Below, in pieces: positions 46,543 through 58,199 of a stretch of DNA of 64,000 bases. The translations under genes and the position numbers were made by a program. The notes under the pieces were generated by a model that saw only the letters and a list, made by a program, of their open reading frames with translations, was not told the DNA's origin and made no database searches. The DNA comes from Diphasiastrum complanatum. Taxonomy: Eukaryota; Streptophyta; Lycopodiopsida; Lycopodiales; Lycopodiaceae. The stretch is from positions 63,062,904 through 63,126,903 of the forward strand of contig CM055097.1 of assembly GCA_029204225.1 (NCBI GenBank), written 5' to 3'. The stretch's first letter is position 1, and the number at the start of each line of letters is the position of its first letter.

Positions 46543-47100
46543 CAACTTTCACATGGAGAAGTTGGTTTGCTAATAGAAGGAAGCTCTTGCACTAGATTCT
46601 CAGACAACATTTGCTGAATATTGTTGAAGTTAAGATGGCCTAATCTGAAATGCCAAAGCATATCAATTGATTCAGAAGTGGATGTATGAAGAGCTTGACT
46701 ATTAGAAGAATAACAATGGCTGAGTTTGTATAGATAGTAGCTTCTTTACCCAAAATCTAGAACTTTTTGAGACTTGTCAAGATTTGTGCAACCATTTATA
46801 TCAAATTTGACCCTCCAACCTGAATCAATGATTTTGTTGATTGAGAGCAGATTTTTGGTCAAATTTGGAAGTGGAGAACATTGGACGACAACTTGACTTC
46901 ACCTTTCTGAAATTCAACTCTGATTGTTCCTTCACCCTTGATGGAATGAGATGAGTTGTCTCCCAGTTGCACAACTCGAGAGTGAGTGAATGGCTTGAAA
47001 TCCTTGAACCAATCTTGATGGCAAGTCATATGTTGAGTTGCAATATCACGTTGTTCTTTGACCTTGGTCATAAAAGCTACTTCATCTTCCTCTTGTTGCT
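46543..47100 (-). pseudogene. Copia H protease and GAG-pre-integrase
   Basis: Protease region with a degenerate active site (DIATQHMTCHQDWFKDF where the family has DSGATxHMT) near 47055, GEGTIRVEFQKGE and a broken KNLLSI (about 46860). After a stop, LWHFRLGHLNFNNIQQMLSE (about 46660-46600) and PTSPCESCVK, where the J insertion interrupts the zinc ligands. Confidence 0.75.
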
Positions 47101-47149
47101 GGATCGAGTGACTGCTTGTAGCACTATGTGCTTGTTGTTGGAACTATTT

Positions 47150-47969
47150 TTTTTTCTCATTGTTGTATTTTAAAGTTCTACAATTCTTGATTTCATGCCC
47201 AGTCCTCTTATAGTATCTGCAAAATAGTTTCTGCATTGGTTGGAATGATGAAGAGCTCAAACTCGATCGTGAACCAAAATTTGATCTAGATTGCATGTTG
47301 TTCTTATTGTCAAGATAAGCTGACTTTGTAGATCTCTTGGGTCTGACTTCTGATTTTTGGAATATAGAGTCTGAAGATACGATCCTGAGCTTGAGGAGGA
47401 TGTAGTTCTTCTAATATCCTCTTGTAGAAGCATTGAAATTACTCATGAAAGAGTGAAATGTTCCTAGGTTGATATTACCATGACCTAATTTTCATAGGCA
47501 TCAGGTAGATTCGATAATATAGTCATAATAGCATCATAATCTTCTATGACTAAGCCAGTTGCAATCATCAGCTCCATAAGATTTTTGAAAGTGTTGAGAT
47601 GACTCGAAACACTATCTGCATCAGACATTCTCAAGGTGAAGAATTTCTTCCTCAAATGAAGCTTGGAGGTGATGTCCTTGATATCGTAGAGAGTTGCTAG
47701 GATGTCTCATGCATCCTTGGCAGTCTGAGCGACACGTATATGGCTTATTTGGGTATCTTTGATATTGAGAGTGATCATGGCAAATGCCTTGCCATCTCTC
47801 AGTCTCATTTGGTGATGATAGCTGCATCACCTTCTGGTCTGTGCCATCAACGATGTCCCACAGTTCTTTGGCTAGTAATACGACCTTCGACCTTCATCTT
47901 GAACTTCCAGAGATAGTAGTTATCTCCATCGAGTTTGTCAATTAGAGATGAACTAGAAGATGGATCCAT
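47150..47969 (-). pseudogene. Copia H gag
   Basis: ATG at 47969; SSSSLIDKLDGDNYYLWKFK is the standard copia gag start. Frameshifts near 47900 and 47800 split it; later pieces include FAMITLNIKDTQISHIRVA, DILATLYDIKDITSKLHLRK and SDADSVSSHLNTFKNLMELM. The zinc knuckle near 47220-47190 reads CRYYKRTGHEIKNC, with Tyr in place of the second Cys. Non-functional. Confidence 0.75.
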
Positions 47970-48112
47970 TTTGGTTTGAGGAAGATCGTTGAAAGAAATA
48001 ACGATGTCAGAATATTGTTGGTTGCATGCTTGTTAGAATGATGTTTTGATAGAAACAAAACTGAAAATCCACAGTAGAAATGCAGATTACTAAACTGCCT
48101 GTTCTGATACCA

Positions 48113-48715
48113 TATCGAAAAACCGTGGGAGGTTGTCATAAATGAGTTCTAATACTTTGTAGGAAATCGGGAAGGATGAGTGATATTGGATTAGTAGAAA
48201 TCTGATAGAAACAAAACTCTGATATCAAATCGTGATGACTGGCGACAAAATGTTGCACTCTGATTGATGAAAATTGAGTACAATCGCTTGAAGTAATAAC
48301 TTCAGCGTGTTTGTTGAGTGTAGTAACACTGGCAACATGAATTCTTCTAGTGAGAAAATTGATTCGTGATCAACTTACTCATAAATATCTACTTGCTAAA
48401 TATTTGTTTTTTGAAAATATCTCTTAGCATTACATGCTATCTGCTATTTATTACAACTGCCTTGTAACAATAAATGTATGTACAATAGTTGGCATAAAGT
48501 CTTATGACAGTTTATTTGATCGATTTTTCCTTGATGGAAAAAAGTCGATAAAAGTCGGTTAGTTGATGGTTGGTGAAAAGTTGACAAAATCGGATCTGAT
48601 GGAGTTAGTAAAGACATCGATTTCGAGTTTGAACATATGTATATATCTATATGAGAGCAGTCGAAGTCGATGACTTTGAAGTCGATGAAGTCGAACTTCG
48701 ACAGAATTTTTCAGG
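48113..48715 (-). repeat. 5' LTR of copia H (outer edge uncertain)
   Basis: Begins right after the primer-binding site. It contains AT-rich regulatory-type sequence and short direct repeats of GTCGATGA/AAGTCGA near 48660-48705. No second LTR remains, so the outer boundary is approximate. Confidence 0.45.
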
Positions 48716-50375
48716 ATGCTCATTATTGAATGGATTTTGAGGCTGAGCATCAAAATCTAACAATCCATTGCTTCTTTCCAAAGACACGAATTGACGAATA
48801 CCGAATAGCTGAGGTGGTCGAGCATTTTTGTGTCATCACTCAGGACTCTGAAAACAAGTGTTCTGTAGAGTGTGCAACTATACAAGTATTTACAACAATT
48901 AGTGAATGGATCTAGATTAGAAGAAAGATAGGGATGGAGAGGATAGGAATCCAACAAAGTGTTCATTGTCGAGGGCTTTAGGCCAACATAGGTAGATTTT
49001 CCTTTTCGTTAAGCCTTAAAATCCAAAGAGGCCAAGAGCTATGAAGGGTACGGTGCCCACAAATAGCCAAGAGGTAGGATTAACACTAGATTAGATCTTC
49101 CCTTGCATTTTCTAGGTTTATTTATAGTTTTAATCCTCCGATTAGGCATAGCGTAGGCTTTGAAAGAGGCAGTCGGTGACAAACTACTGCTTCTCTGATC
49201 GTAGAATGTAGTTTCTACCTTTACATCACATCTTCCTTGTAGGATCGATTCCCAACCTCCCTATGCTACAACAAAGTTGATTCTTCCTTTTTACTTGCCC
49301 ATAGCACTCTAATAGAGATAGATCCATAGAAAATGTGGCAAAAATAAGGATAACATAAAATTTTGGCGTTGTTGTCCAAGATTGATAATGAGTAGGGAAA
49401 CTTCTCACTTTTGAGAAAAAATTCTATTTTTTCTACTATTTTATATTATCAATCTTCTTAGTAGACGTAGGCTACTTGTGTGTACCTTGCTTTGGCTTTT
49501 ATATAGTAGTCTGCAAGGGGTGCACTTAGTGTGAGCCTTTTCCCTAGTAGTTGAGCCTTTTTCTCCAACAGACGAGCTTTCTCATAAACACTCACCAACA
49601 ATCCAGAATACTTGTCTGATGGCCAGTTCTTAAATTTTGATGAAAATTCTATTAGATGACTAAAATATTCTATTTTTAGTCATTTTTGGAAGCTAGCAAA
49701 CACTCACCTCACACATGTAAGAGCGAGTTTTTTGTCGTAACTCATTGAAAATCATTTTACAGAATTATGTGTAATATAAATGATACCGTTCCCCAAAAGG
49801 ATCGAAATATATAATATTACTTTGTATAAACATCTTATGTAGTGAAATAGATAATTAACTGGTCATCAACAGATGTTTAGGACGGTAGCTAGTACCACCT
49901 TGTATTCAATTTTAAATGATTCATATACAATATTGAATAGTATAACATTTCCAATTCATCTATCTTTCTCATACAATCAACTCTTGTATGATCATCGCTA
50001 GCTAGAATTGAGTACTCAACCAATCACACAAGCAATAACGTTAATTTTCATATGGTTCCTATGTTATGTACTCAATGAATTGATTTACTAGTTAAGCAAG
50101 AATGCTAATGACTCGAAGAATCAAAATTCCCACTCATCCTACTTTCATGATCAGTGAACACATAATTGTACTTGATAGAAACAACATGATGCTTACTTTA
50201 GTGGCCTTAAACTTGAGGTTTGGGGGTCCTCTATCAAAACCACTAATTGTACACTTGTAAGTGACTGTTGTGGGTATTTTATGTATATAAATAAATAATC
50301 CCAACAAAATAGAAAAATATGTGCGAGGGCCGTGGCATCCTGCGAGCATAAGTCAAAGTCAAATTGGTGGTTGGT
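48716..50375. other. Unassigned spacer
   Basis: No coding similarity recognised on either strand and no LTR pair. Composition is AT-rich, with short frames only. Confidence 0.45.
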
Positions 50376-50622
50376 AGAGTGTGCTCTTTGTGCACCATAG
50401 ATTTAGTTGTGTTTTCTGTGAAGGGCTAGAATTTCAATCATTGTCTCAATGAAGTAGCCAATAGAAGCACATGGGCAAGGGCCTCCCCAAGAGGCCCTTG
50501 CCAATAGAGTGTGCTTCTTTGAGCACCATAGATTTAGTTGTGTTTTCTGTGAAGGGCTAGAATTTCAATCATTGTCTCAATGAAGTAGCCAATAGAAGCA
50601 CATGGGCAAGGGCCTCCCCAAG
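50376..50622. repeat. Tandem duplication (131-bp period) with a foldback joint
   Basis: Two near-identical units (50376-50506 and 50507-50622), each containing CACCATAGATTTAGTTGTG and AATAGAAGCACATGGGC. At the joint GGCAAGGGCCTC (50474-50485) and GAGGCCCTTGCC (50491-50502) form a perfect 12-bp hairpin with a 5-nt loop; the second unit ends without the return arm. Confidence 0.9.
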
Positions 50623-50754
50623 AATAAAAAGGCACCTCTTGTACTCCATTTTTCATGACTAATTTGTCTAATGCTTTAGGAATGTTGCTAATTTTTTATG
50701 GTTTTCCTACTTTTATTGTTTAGTAATTTTGAATGTTTCTACATTAGATTAATG

Positions 50755-50840
50755 CTTCTTGGTTTCCAAGGGGAGGCTCGAACCTGAGACCAAAGAAATT
50801 TTGGATGTCAAGCTAACCAACTGAGCCAACCCCTCATGAT
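50755..50840 (-). mobile_element. Very short tRNA-derived SINE (or tRNA retropseudogene)
   Basis: 86 bp flanked by a perfect 15-bp target duplication TACATTAGATTAATG (50740-50754 and 50841-50855). The minus strand has an A-box (TTGGCTCAGTTGGTTAGC, about 50832-50815) and a B-box (GGTTCGAGCCTC, about 50783-50772) with pol III spacing, starting from a GGGG acceptor-like end. The anticodon and D arms do not fold as a tRNA, so it is not a functional tRNA gene. There is no long tail, only GGAAACCAAGAAG. Confidence 0.75.
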
Positions 50841-50872
50841 TACATTAGATTAATGGCATTATCATATGAGTA

Positions 50873-51480
<608 letters not shown>

Positions 51481-51539
51481 ACTATTATGGCATAAACACA
51501 ATGGCTTTCAATCGCGCTTCTACTGCTCTTTATGATTGA

Positions 51540-51884
51540 CTTATCTACGTGCACATAATGGTTGGTTTCATGTGGTATGAATCATGTTTTTTAGCAAATG
51601 TTACACTTGATGGTGGTGCACTGACAATGCTTGGATACATCTATTGTCTGCAGACAGAAGCTATGATAAAAGTAGGTTGCATGGCCTCAAAAAGCATACT
51701 TGCCCTCACTGGAACAACGACGAGCCTGTCTCTCACTGATAGTTTGATTGCGTGCACTACTGTCACACATGGGAATCAATTTTCCCACCTCCATCGTTGT
51801 CTAGACAGTGATGAAGACATTGCAATACATTATACTACTATGCATCCTTGTGGTGTAAATCCGACTATCCTTTGGTCTGGATAG
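51540..51884 (+). pseudogene. GIY-YIG-like endonuclease remnant of PLE-2
   Basis: A frame open from the stop at 51537 to TAG at 51884, first ATG at 51558. GYIYCLQTEAMIKVGCM (51633-51683) fits the GIY...YIG strand pair (here GYIY and KVG), and HLHRCL (about 51785) fits the later conserved helix seen in T5orf172-like and related GIY-YIG domains. The catalytic Arg expected after the second motif is not evident. Its position, upstream of a Penelope-like RT and next to a repeat that also follows the element, supports an N-terminal endonuclease. The motif match is short, so moderate certainty. Confidence 0.45.
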
Positions 51885-51959
51885 TATCAAACCTTTACCT
51901 TACATGGATTCATAGGCTAACAAAGGCTTTTTTTCATGGTTTAGTCCTCGGGTTGGTTT

Positions 51960-52430
51960 CAAGATGCTGTTGATTTGGGTTACGGCGAGCCCCCCCCCAA
52001 TCATTTCATTCAAACTCTGATCTGTTGTATGAAAAGAGCGGTGATGTTGCATAGTTTTATTATTGAAACTGATCGTGCTACCTGTAATGTCGTTGGGCTA
52101 GAGGATAAAGTGCTCTGCATTATTGATCTCTTAGATATCTTACTTTATATGGATTATGGAAAAGACCGTATTGACCCCTTGGGAATTGTGGAAAATTTTG
52201 TTGTTGATTTAGCCAGTCTTGCTGATATGTATGAGGATGAAGAGAGATTTTTTAACCAAAATATCATAAAAGTCTTTTCCTGTCTTGAAAAGGAAAATGA
52301 CTCCTTGTCTGCTCTGAACCTGCTCCTTCCATTCTTGCTACACCCCTTTCTCCACACTGTCTTGTCTTTTTAGATGAGTTGGATGAAGATAACGCTTCAC
52401 AACTTGAAATCTTTTCGCAAGACATCTGTG
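51960..52430 (+). pseudogene. Unrecognised coding-like stretch between GIY-YIG and RT parts
   Basis: A 133-codon frame (51975-52373) starting from a TTG or an internal ATG. It has a helical, acidic stretch (VENFVVDLASLADMYEDEERF) and continues after a frame change near 52365 with FLDELDEDNASQLEIF and CDIGDQWCAH up to the insertion at 52449. I do not recognise a domain. By position it could be the linker between endonuclease and RT; no CxC signature of the permuted clade was identified with confidence. Confidence 0.35.
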
Positions 52431-52911
52431 ACATCGGAGACCAATGGTGTGCACACAAAAGTGTGCATAAAACCATTGGTCACTTGACGAGACATAACAT
52501 GTCATCAAATGATTGAAACTTCAATCTTTCAATTGTATGTGGAACTAGACTTGACTCTTCATTGTTTCATTGGAGGACTCCAATTTTTTTTCCTCTCAAT
52601 TGATGGCAATTTGCCTCCAAAAAACTTCAATTTTTAGCACTTCACATGGGTAACTTTAGGTGCACGTATATATCTCTATAGGACTCCAAATTTAATTTTT
52701 TTTTTAGACATGTTTTTATAGTCATATAGGATTTTTGAAAGTCGACAGCCAAAGAAAGGGTTGTAAAAAGCACCTCCAAAAGAGCTGAAACTTTCTAGCA
52801 CCTTTCAATACTTTTCAGCACTTGAGATGGGTAACTTTAGATGCACATATCTATCTCTACATAACTCCAAATTGAAAAAAATTTGAGAGACATATTTCTA
52901 TGGCCATATAA

Positions 52912-53561
52912 TGTGAAAGATTCAACTAGTTTCATCACATTTTGCAATATTTTCATATTTGGCATATTGAGGCCAAAACTTGTTTTAGACTTAGAGGTTA
53001 ACTTTTCAAAGTTCATTAGTCTAAATTTCATTTGAATAAACACTTTTTGAAAGTGTGGGAAAGATAGAATGCGAGTTTGAGTAGATTCAATTTGAATAAG
53101 TTGGGTACATTGAATCTAGACCCAAAATTAGTAGGGTTAGCATTTTGGTGGGAAAGCCAAGTGGCCAAATAGGGTTTGGACCTGCTATAAAAGGATGTAA
53201 CTCGTGGAGAGAGTGATCTTCTCTCTTCTTTATTTCATTTCATGCTTATACACAGTTCTCTTGGGTTCTACTATCCATTGGTGCACTATCTTGGTGATTG
53301 CTTGCAATTCTATGTGTAGAATGATGTATATTTGCTATTTTTGGATCCACACGTGTGAAATACAGTAGTTTTCTGGTTTTGTATGGACAACAATAGTACA
53401 TAGTCATTTCATTCAAGGTTGATCAAGTTCTATTAGTGTTTGCATCTCAAATTGTGTGTAGATGCTGATTTTTCTACATTGGTGAGATTGGTAGTGTATT
53501 TCTCTTTCTAACCAAAGATCATTCAAGTAGATTAGATCTTAAGGATCTGAAATCTTTCACA
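52912..53561 (+). repeat. 5' LTR of copia B
   Basis: Contains the promoter box CTATAAAAGG (53185-53194) followed by a pyrimidine-rich leader start, and a CACACGTGTGAAAT block near 53350 also seen in the copia A LTR. Confidence 0.93.
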
Positions 53562-54162
53562 TGGAATCAGAGCTTGTGTTTCAGGTTTTGAAGGAGGAAA
53601 TCAGATCTATCAATGATTTGGTGAAGATATCAAGTCTAGAGCATGCTAGAGAGGATTCTACAGCAAAATCGGATTTTTTGCTTTTGTAGATTGGATCTTT
53701 TTTTAGATCAAAACACTAAATAGGTCAATATACTTGTTCAATTCCGATTTTTGAATTCACATACTAGATTTGGCCGATTTTTGGATCATGGGTTCAGCCT
53801 AAGTGGTGGCTTATAGATTGCATATCAAATTTTCAGCATTTGCATGTAGATTTGGAATAGTCATTTTTTTGTGATTTTGTCAAAACCCTAATTTTGATTG
53901 GATCTCTAGATAGTGAGGTTGCTGGACTTCATTTGAATGTGTTTCAATCCTAAGAAGTGGAAAAAGTCATTAGATTGAGGATAGATCATAGGTTGATCAA
54001 GATTCCATGATTCTATGTGTTGATTTGCTTGGATAAGTGCTAGAAGAGAATTTGTGAGATAGTTTCAAATCTTGGTGATTTCTTTTGAAAGCATTTGTTG
54101 TTTTTCAAAGGAGTGCTTTGTGCATTGAAGCAGGTTGAAAGAGAAGATCAGGTCATTGCTAC

Positions 54163-55021
54163 ATGGCAACCTCAATTGGAGTCATGTTGGAAGCCAATGA
54201 TAGGCTTACCTCAAGTAATTATTCATTGTGGAAAGTGAGGATGGAGTCACTTCTTGAGATGAATGATGTTTTGGATGTTGTTGTAGGTTTGGAGGAGAGA
54301 CCAGCAACACAACAAGATCAATTGAGGTATGACAAGAGGGCCAAGAAGGCTCTACACATGATAAAGATGAATGTTACCAATGAACTTCTCAAGGAAGTTG
54401 GTAAGTGCACATCATCTTTGGAAGCTTGGAATTCATTGAAGAAGCTTTATGAATCCAAGTCTACTTTAGAGTGTTGACTCTAAGAAGGCAAATCATTTCT
54501 TGTTTGCAAAAGAATGAAAGAAGTCCAAGTACTTCTGTTTTGAGAATGAAAGCATCGAATGATGAGTTAGCTTGCATAGATGAAAGCATTAAGGAAGGAG
54601 AGATTATTCAAGTGATTCTATTGCTATTCAAAAGACTTTGCCAAGTTTGATGGATTTTCAAGAGATCTTGATCAATGAGGAATATAGGCTTCAAGCAAGA
54701 GGTGGATCTACATCGACACTTCAAGAGGATGCTATGTTCACAAAGGGCAAATTCAAGGGCAAAACCAAAAGCAAGTGGTCTAAAGGGCAAGATGTGGACG
54801 CTTCTTCAAGTGGCAAAAAGAAGGATAGATCAAAGCTGAAGTGCTTCTATTGTGGCATCAAAGGACACTTTGCAAGTGAGTGCTACAAGAACAAGAGAGA
54901 TCAAGGAGACAAGCAAGGTAATCTTACTCTTGATGAGGATGGTTTGGATGTTCAAGATGCAAATGATGATGCTTTTGTGATGTCTTCATGTATGCTTGCT
55001 AATGATGGAGATCTAGATCCT
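54163..55021 (+). pseudogene. Copia B gag
   Basis: ATG at 54163; ANDRLTSSNYSLWKVRM is the gag start. The frame stops at 54475-54477 after a short indel. Gag resumes (CLQKNERSPSTSVLRMKASN region, then SLMDFQEILINEEYRLQARG from 54638), passes the zinc knuckle CFYCGIKGHFASEC (about 54842-54884) and ends at a TGA (55022-55024) where A and C have Trp, directly before the protease motif WIDSGAS. Confidence 0.8.
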
Positions 55022-55024
55022 TGA

Positions 55025-56413
55025 TGGATTGATAGTGGAGCAAGTTTACACATGACCTTTCACAAAGAGTACTTCACTTCTTTGTTGGCATATGGAGATG
55101 ACAAGAGGGTGATCTACACGGCCAATGATGGTGAGTGTGCAATCAAAGGGATTGGCACAATTCCTATTTCTCTCTCTACAAATAGGAATGTTCATTTGGA
55201 GGATGTCTTGTTTTTTCCATCTATTACCAAGAATTTTCTTAGTGTGAGTCAAATGCTAAGTAAGGGCCTCAAGGTGGAGTTTGATGGAGATGCTTGTTTG
55301 ATCAAAAGGAAGGATGTCTTGATTGGAAAAGGTAAAAGGCAAGGGAAGTTGTTCAAAATTGATGCTTGTGTTATTGCTAACCAAGTTGGGTGTGTTGCAA
55401 GGGAGCAAATTTCTATTCAAGAGGTTTGGCACAAAACCTCAACTTTAAAGTCATTGGAGGCAATGGCAAGGAAGAAGGTTGTGATTGGTCTTCCAAGTTC
55501 CTTAAGTAATGACAAGCATGTTTGTGAGTCTTGTGCTTTGTCTAAGTCACATAGACTACCTTATACTAGATCTATTTCTAGATCTACAAAGCCTTTTCAA
55601 CTTGTACACTCGGATATTCATGGATTTACTACAATTAGCAATAGTGGAGCTAAGATGTATGTAACATTCATTGATGATTTTAGTAGATTTTGTTGGATCT
55701 ATCTACTAAAAACAAGGATGAAGTGTATAATGTCTTTTTCAAGTTCAAGAATGCAAGGGAGAACCAATTTTTCACAAAGATCAAGTGCTTGAGAGGTGAC
55801 AATAGTGGTGAGTACATATCTAACAGATTCAAGGCCTTTTGTGATGAGCATGAGATCAAGAGGGAGTATACAACATCAAGGATCTCACAACAAAATGGAG
55901 TGGCTGAAAGGAAGAATAGGACTTTATGTGAAAGTGCTAGAGTTATGAGGTTAAGTGCTAATATTGACAAACCATTTTGGGATCAAGCTTTGTTGTGTGC
56001 CAATTTTGGATGGAAGGACACCTTTTGAGATGCTATTCAAGAGGAGGCCGAGTGTCAACTTTCTAAGAACCTTTGGATGCACATGCTATGTCAACATTAC
56101 TCTTGATGATAGGACCAAGGAGGATCCATCTTCAAGAAGAGGTATTTTTGTTGGATACAGTGAGGAGAGTAAAGCCTACAAGGTTTACATTCCTTCTACT
56201 AACAAAGTGATTGTTGGTAGAGATGTCATTTTTCATGAGGGGAACATTCCAAAGGTGTCTTCAAGCATGATTGATGGTAGAGTGGATGGATCTAACATTC
56301 ATGATGTTGATGAGAAGGATCCTACTTTGGATGGTGGTGATGATGGACCTTCATCAAGTCAAAAGCCAAGGAGAACATCAAGAGAAAGACAAGTACCTTC
56401 AAGGCTCACATAA
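55025..56413 (+). pseudogene. Copia B protease and integrase
   Basis: Protease WIDSGASLHMT with the active-site Asp intact (55025), HLEDVLFFPSITKNFLSVSQ; GAG-pre-integrase zinc region (VWHKTSTLKSLEAMARKK ... CESCALSKSHRLPYTR, His ligand partly lost); integrase core PFQLVHSDIHGFT, YVTFIDDFSRFCWIYLLK, then after a frame change near 55700 CLRGDNSGEYISNRF and QQNGVAERKNRTLCESAR. After another shift near 56020 the C-terminus TPFEMLFKRRPSVNFLRTFG and KAYKVYIPSTNKVIVGRDVI runs to the stop at 56413. Frame changes disable it. Confidence 0.85.
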
Positions 56414-57554
56414 TGGTCAAAAGGGTAAGCAAGTAGTTTCTGGGAATTATGTTGCTTTCCTAACCTCTTTGGATGAGCCTACAAGTGTAGATCAAGCAAG
56501 GAAAGAAGAGGAGTGGATCCAAGCAATGGATCTCGAGTATCAAGCTCTTATGAAGAGTGAAACATCTTTTGGAGGATCTTCTTGTGTACATGGAGCTATG
56601 CAAGTGGATGGATGTTATCTTGTTGTAAAATCAAGCATGGAGCTAGTCAAGGGCACTAAAGGAGAGGTAATTGGCAAAGGTGTTATGGATCTGTTTTTAC
56701 AGCATATTGAAGACTCAAGTAAGGTCAAAGGAGCAGCAAAGAAGTGTTGTTCAAGTCTACTTTACTTGTTCTATCTCATGTTTGAGCAATTTCATGTGGA
56801 TGTGTGCAAATTGTCAAGATATGGTAAAACTAGCTACATTGGTGAGCATTGTTTTGATGTTGGATTTGTACTAGAATTCTTGATTGATTTTCTTGATGGA
56901 AATGAAGCTATTGGAGGCTCATTATGTCACTCATTCATGGTCAAGTCATCAAGTTATGATGGTATCTTGAGGCAAGATGAAGATGGAGGCTCATTCATGG
57001 AGTATCATGGTGGATACAAGGCAACAAAGGACAAAGAAGGAGGAGACATGCAAGCAAAATTTGATCACTCACATTTATTGTTTGTTTGCTGTATTTTTCC
57101 AAAGAGTTCAGAGTTGGAAACATGGTGGAATCATTTCATTTACATTCTATTTGATTCTTCATGTTCTAGTTACATCTTGACATGTAAAATTGATGTAAGA
57201 AATAGTGAAGCATCCCAAGTGGACACTATTATCTATATCAATTATGGTTGTTTCTATTTTGAGCATTACATGATCATTGAAAGGAGATCTATTCTTAGAA
57301 AAAAGATCATTCTTATGATGGATAAAAGTTCTATTGTCAAAAACTATGCTAGGAGCAAGCATGTTGTGGGGCAACAACATTTTGTGAGGGAGCAAGTCAT
57401 TGCAAAGGAGGTGGAGCTTCAACATGTGTCTTCAAGGGAATGTGTAGCTGATATCTTCACCAAATCATTGGGAAAAGACTTGTTCATGAAGCATAGGACT
57501 TCACTTGGAGTATTATCAAAGTGTATGCTAAAACTAGTTGAAGAGGGAGTGTGA
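56400..57554 (+). pseudogene. Copia B mosaic segment with RNase H tail
   Basis: Open frame to TGA at 57552. It begins with the usual pre-RT linker (EEEWIQAMDLEYQALMKSET, about 56505-56565) and then, where RT should start, switches to the mosaic blocks also found in A: ELVKGTKGEVIGKGVMDLFL, KCCSSLLYLFYLMFEQFHVD, EDGGSFMEYHGGYK, CKIDVRNSEASQVDTIIYIN. At about 57345 it rejoins genuine RNase H (ARSKHVVGQQHFVREQVIAK, ADIFTKSLGKDLFMKHRTSL). RT catalytic core and most of RNase H are absent. The frame is open throughout. Confidence 0.6.
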
Positions 57555-58199
57555 AAGATTCAACTAGTTTCATCACATTTTGCAATATTTCCATATTTGG
57601 CATATTGAGGCCAAAACTTGTTTTAGACTTAGAGGTTGACTTTTCAAAGTTTATTCGTCTAAATTTCATTTGAATAAACACTTTTTGAAAGTGTGGGAAA
57701 GATAGAATGCGAGTTTGAGTAGATTCAATTTGAATAAGTTGGGTACATTGAATCTAGACCCAAAATTAGTAGGGTTAGCATTTTGGTGGGAAAGCCAAGT
57801 GGCCAAATAGGGTTTGAACCTGCTATAAAAGGTTGTAACTCATGGAGAGAGTGATCTTCTCTCTTCTTTATTTCATTTCATGCTTATACATGGTTCTCTT
57901 GGGTTCTACTATCCATTGGTGTACTATCTTGGTGATTGCTTGCAATTCTATTTGTAGAATGATCTATATTTGCTATTTTTGGATCCACACGTGTGAAATA
58001 CAGTAGCTTGCTGGTTTTGTACGAACAGCAACAATACATAATCATTTCATTCAAGGTTGATCAAGTTCTATTAGTGTTTGCATCTCAAATTGTGTGTAGA
58101 TGCTGATTTTTCTACATTGGTGAGATTGGTAGTGTATTTCTCTTTCTAACCAAAGATCATTCAAGTAGATTGGATCTTAAGGATCTAAAATCTTTCACA
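57550..58199 (+). repeat. 3' LTR of copia B
   Basis: Same ends as the 5' LTR. The stop codon of the last frame (57552-57554) lies inside it, as in element A. Confidence 0.93.

Larger units (their letters stand above)
41278..48715 (-). mobile_element. Copia element H, truncated and split by copia J
   Basis: Minus-strand copia with an LTR (from 48113 to about 48715), primer-binding site (48112-48101, TGGTATCAGAAC, one mismatch to the initiator tRNA-Met site), gag start at 47969, zinc knuckle, protease, integrase and part of RT, ending near 41278. Element J (42569-46542) sits inside the GAG-pre-integrase zinc region; the halves join there (CESCV on one side, RKHAIS on the other). The RT end, RNase H and 3' LTR are missing. 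Confidence 0.8.
52912..58199 (+). mobile_element. Copia family-1 element B, both LTRs present
   Basis: 5.29 kb element with perfect 5-bp target duplications TATAA (52907-52911 and 58200-58204), LTRs with perfect terminal inverted repeats (TGTGAAAG/CTTTCACA), a primer-binding site at 53562-53573 (TGGAATCAGAGC, one mismatch to the initiator tRNA-Met site) and a purine tract before the 3' LTR. Coding order: gag, protease, integrase core, then the mosaic segment in place of RT, and finally the RNase H end. The LTRs differ at roughly 2-3% of sites by reading, so the insertion is fairly young. Confidence 0.93.

Noticed and set aside
50770-50836. A functional tRNA gene on the minus strand
   Set aside because: A- and B-boxes are good, but the D stem, anticodon stem and T stem do not pair properly, and a 15-bp target duplication marks it as a retroposed copy.
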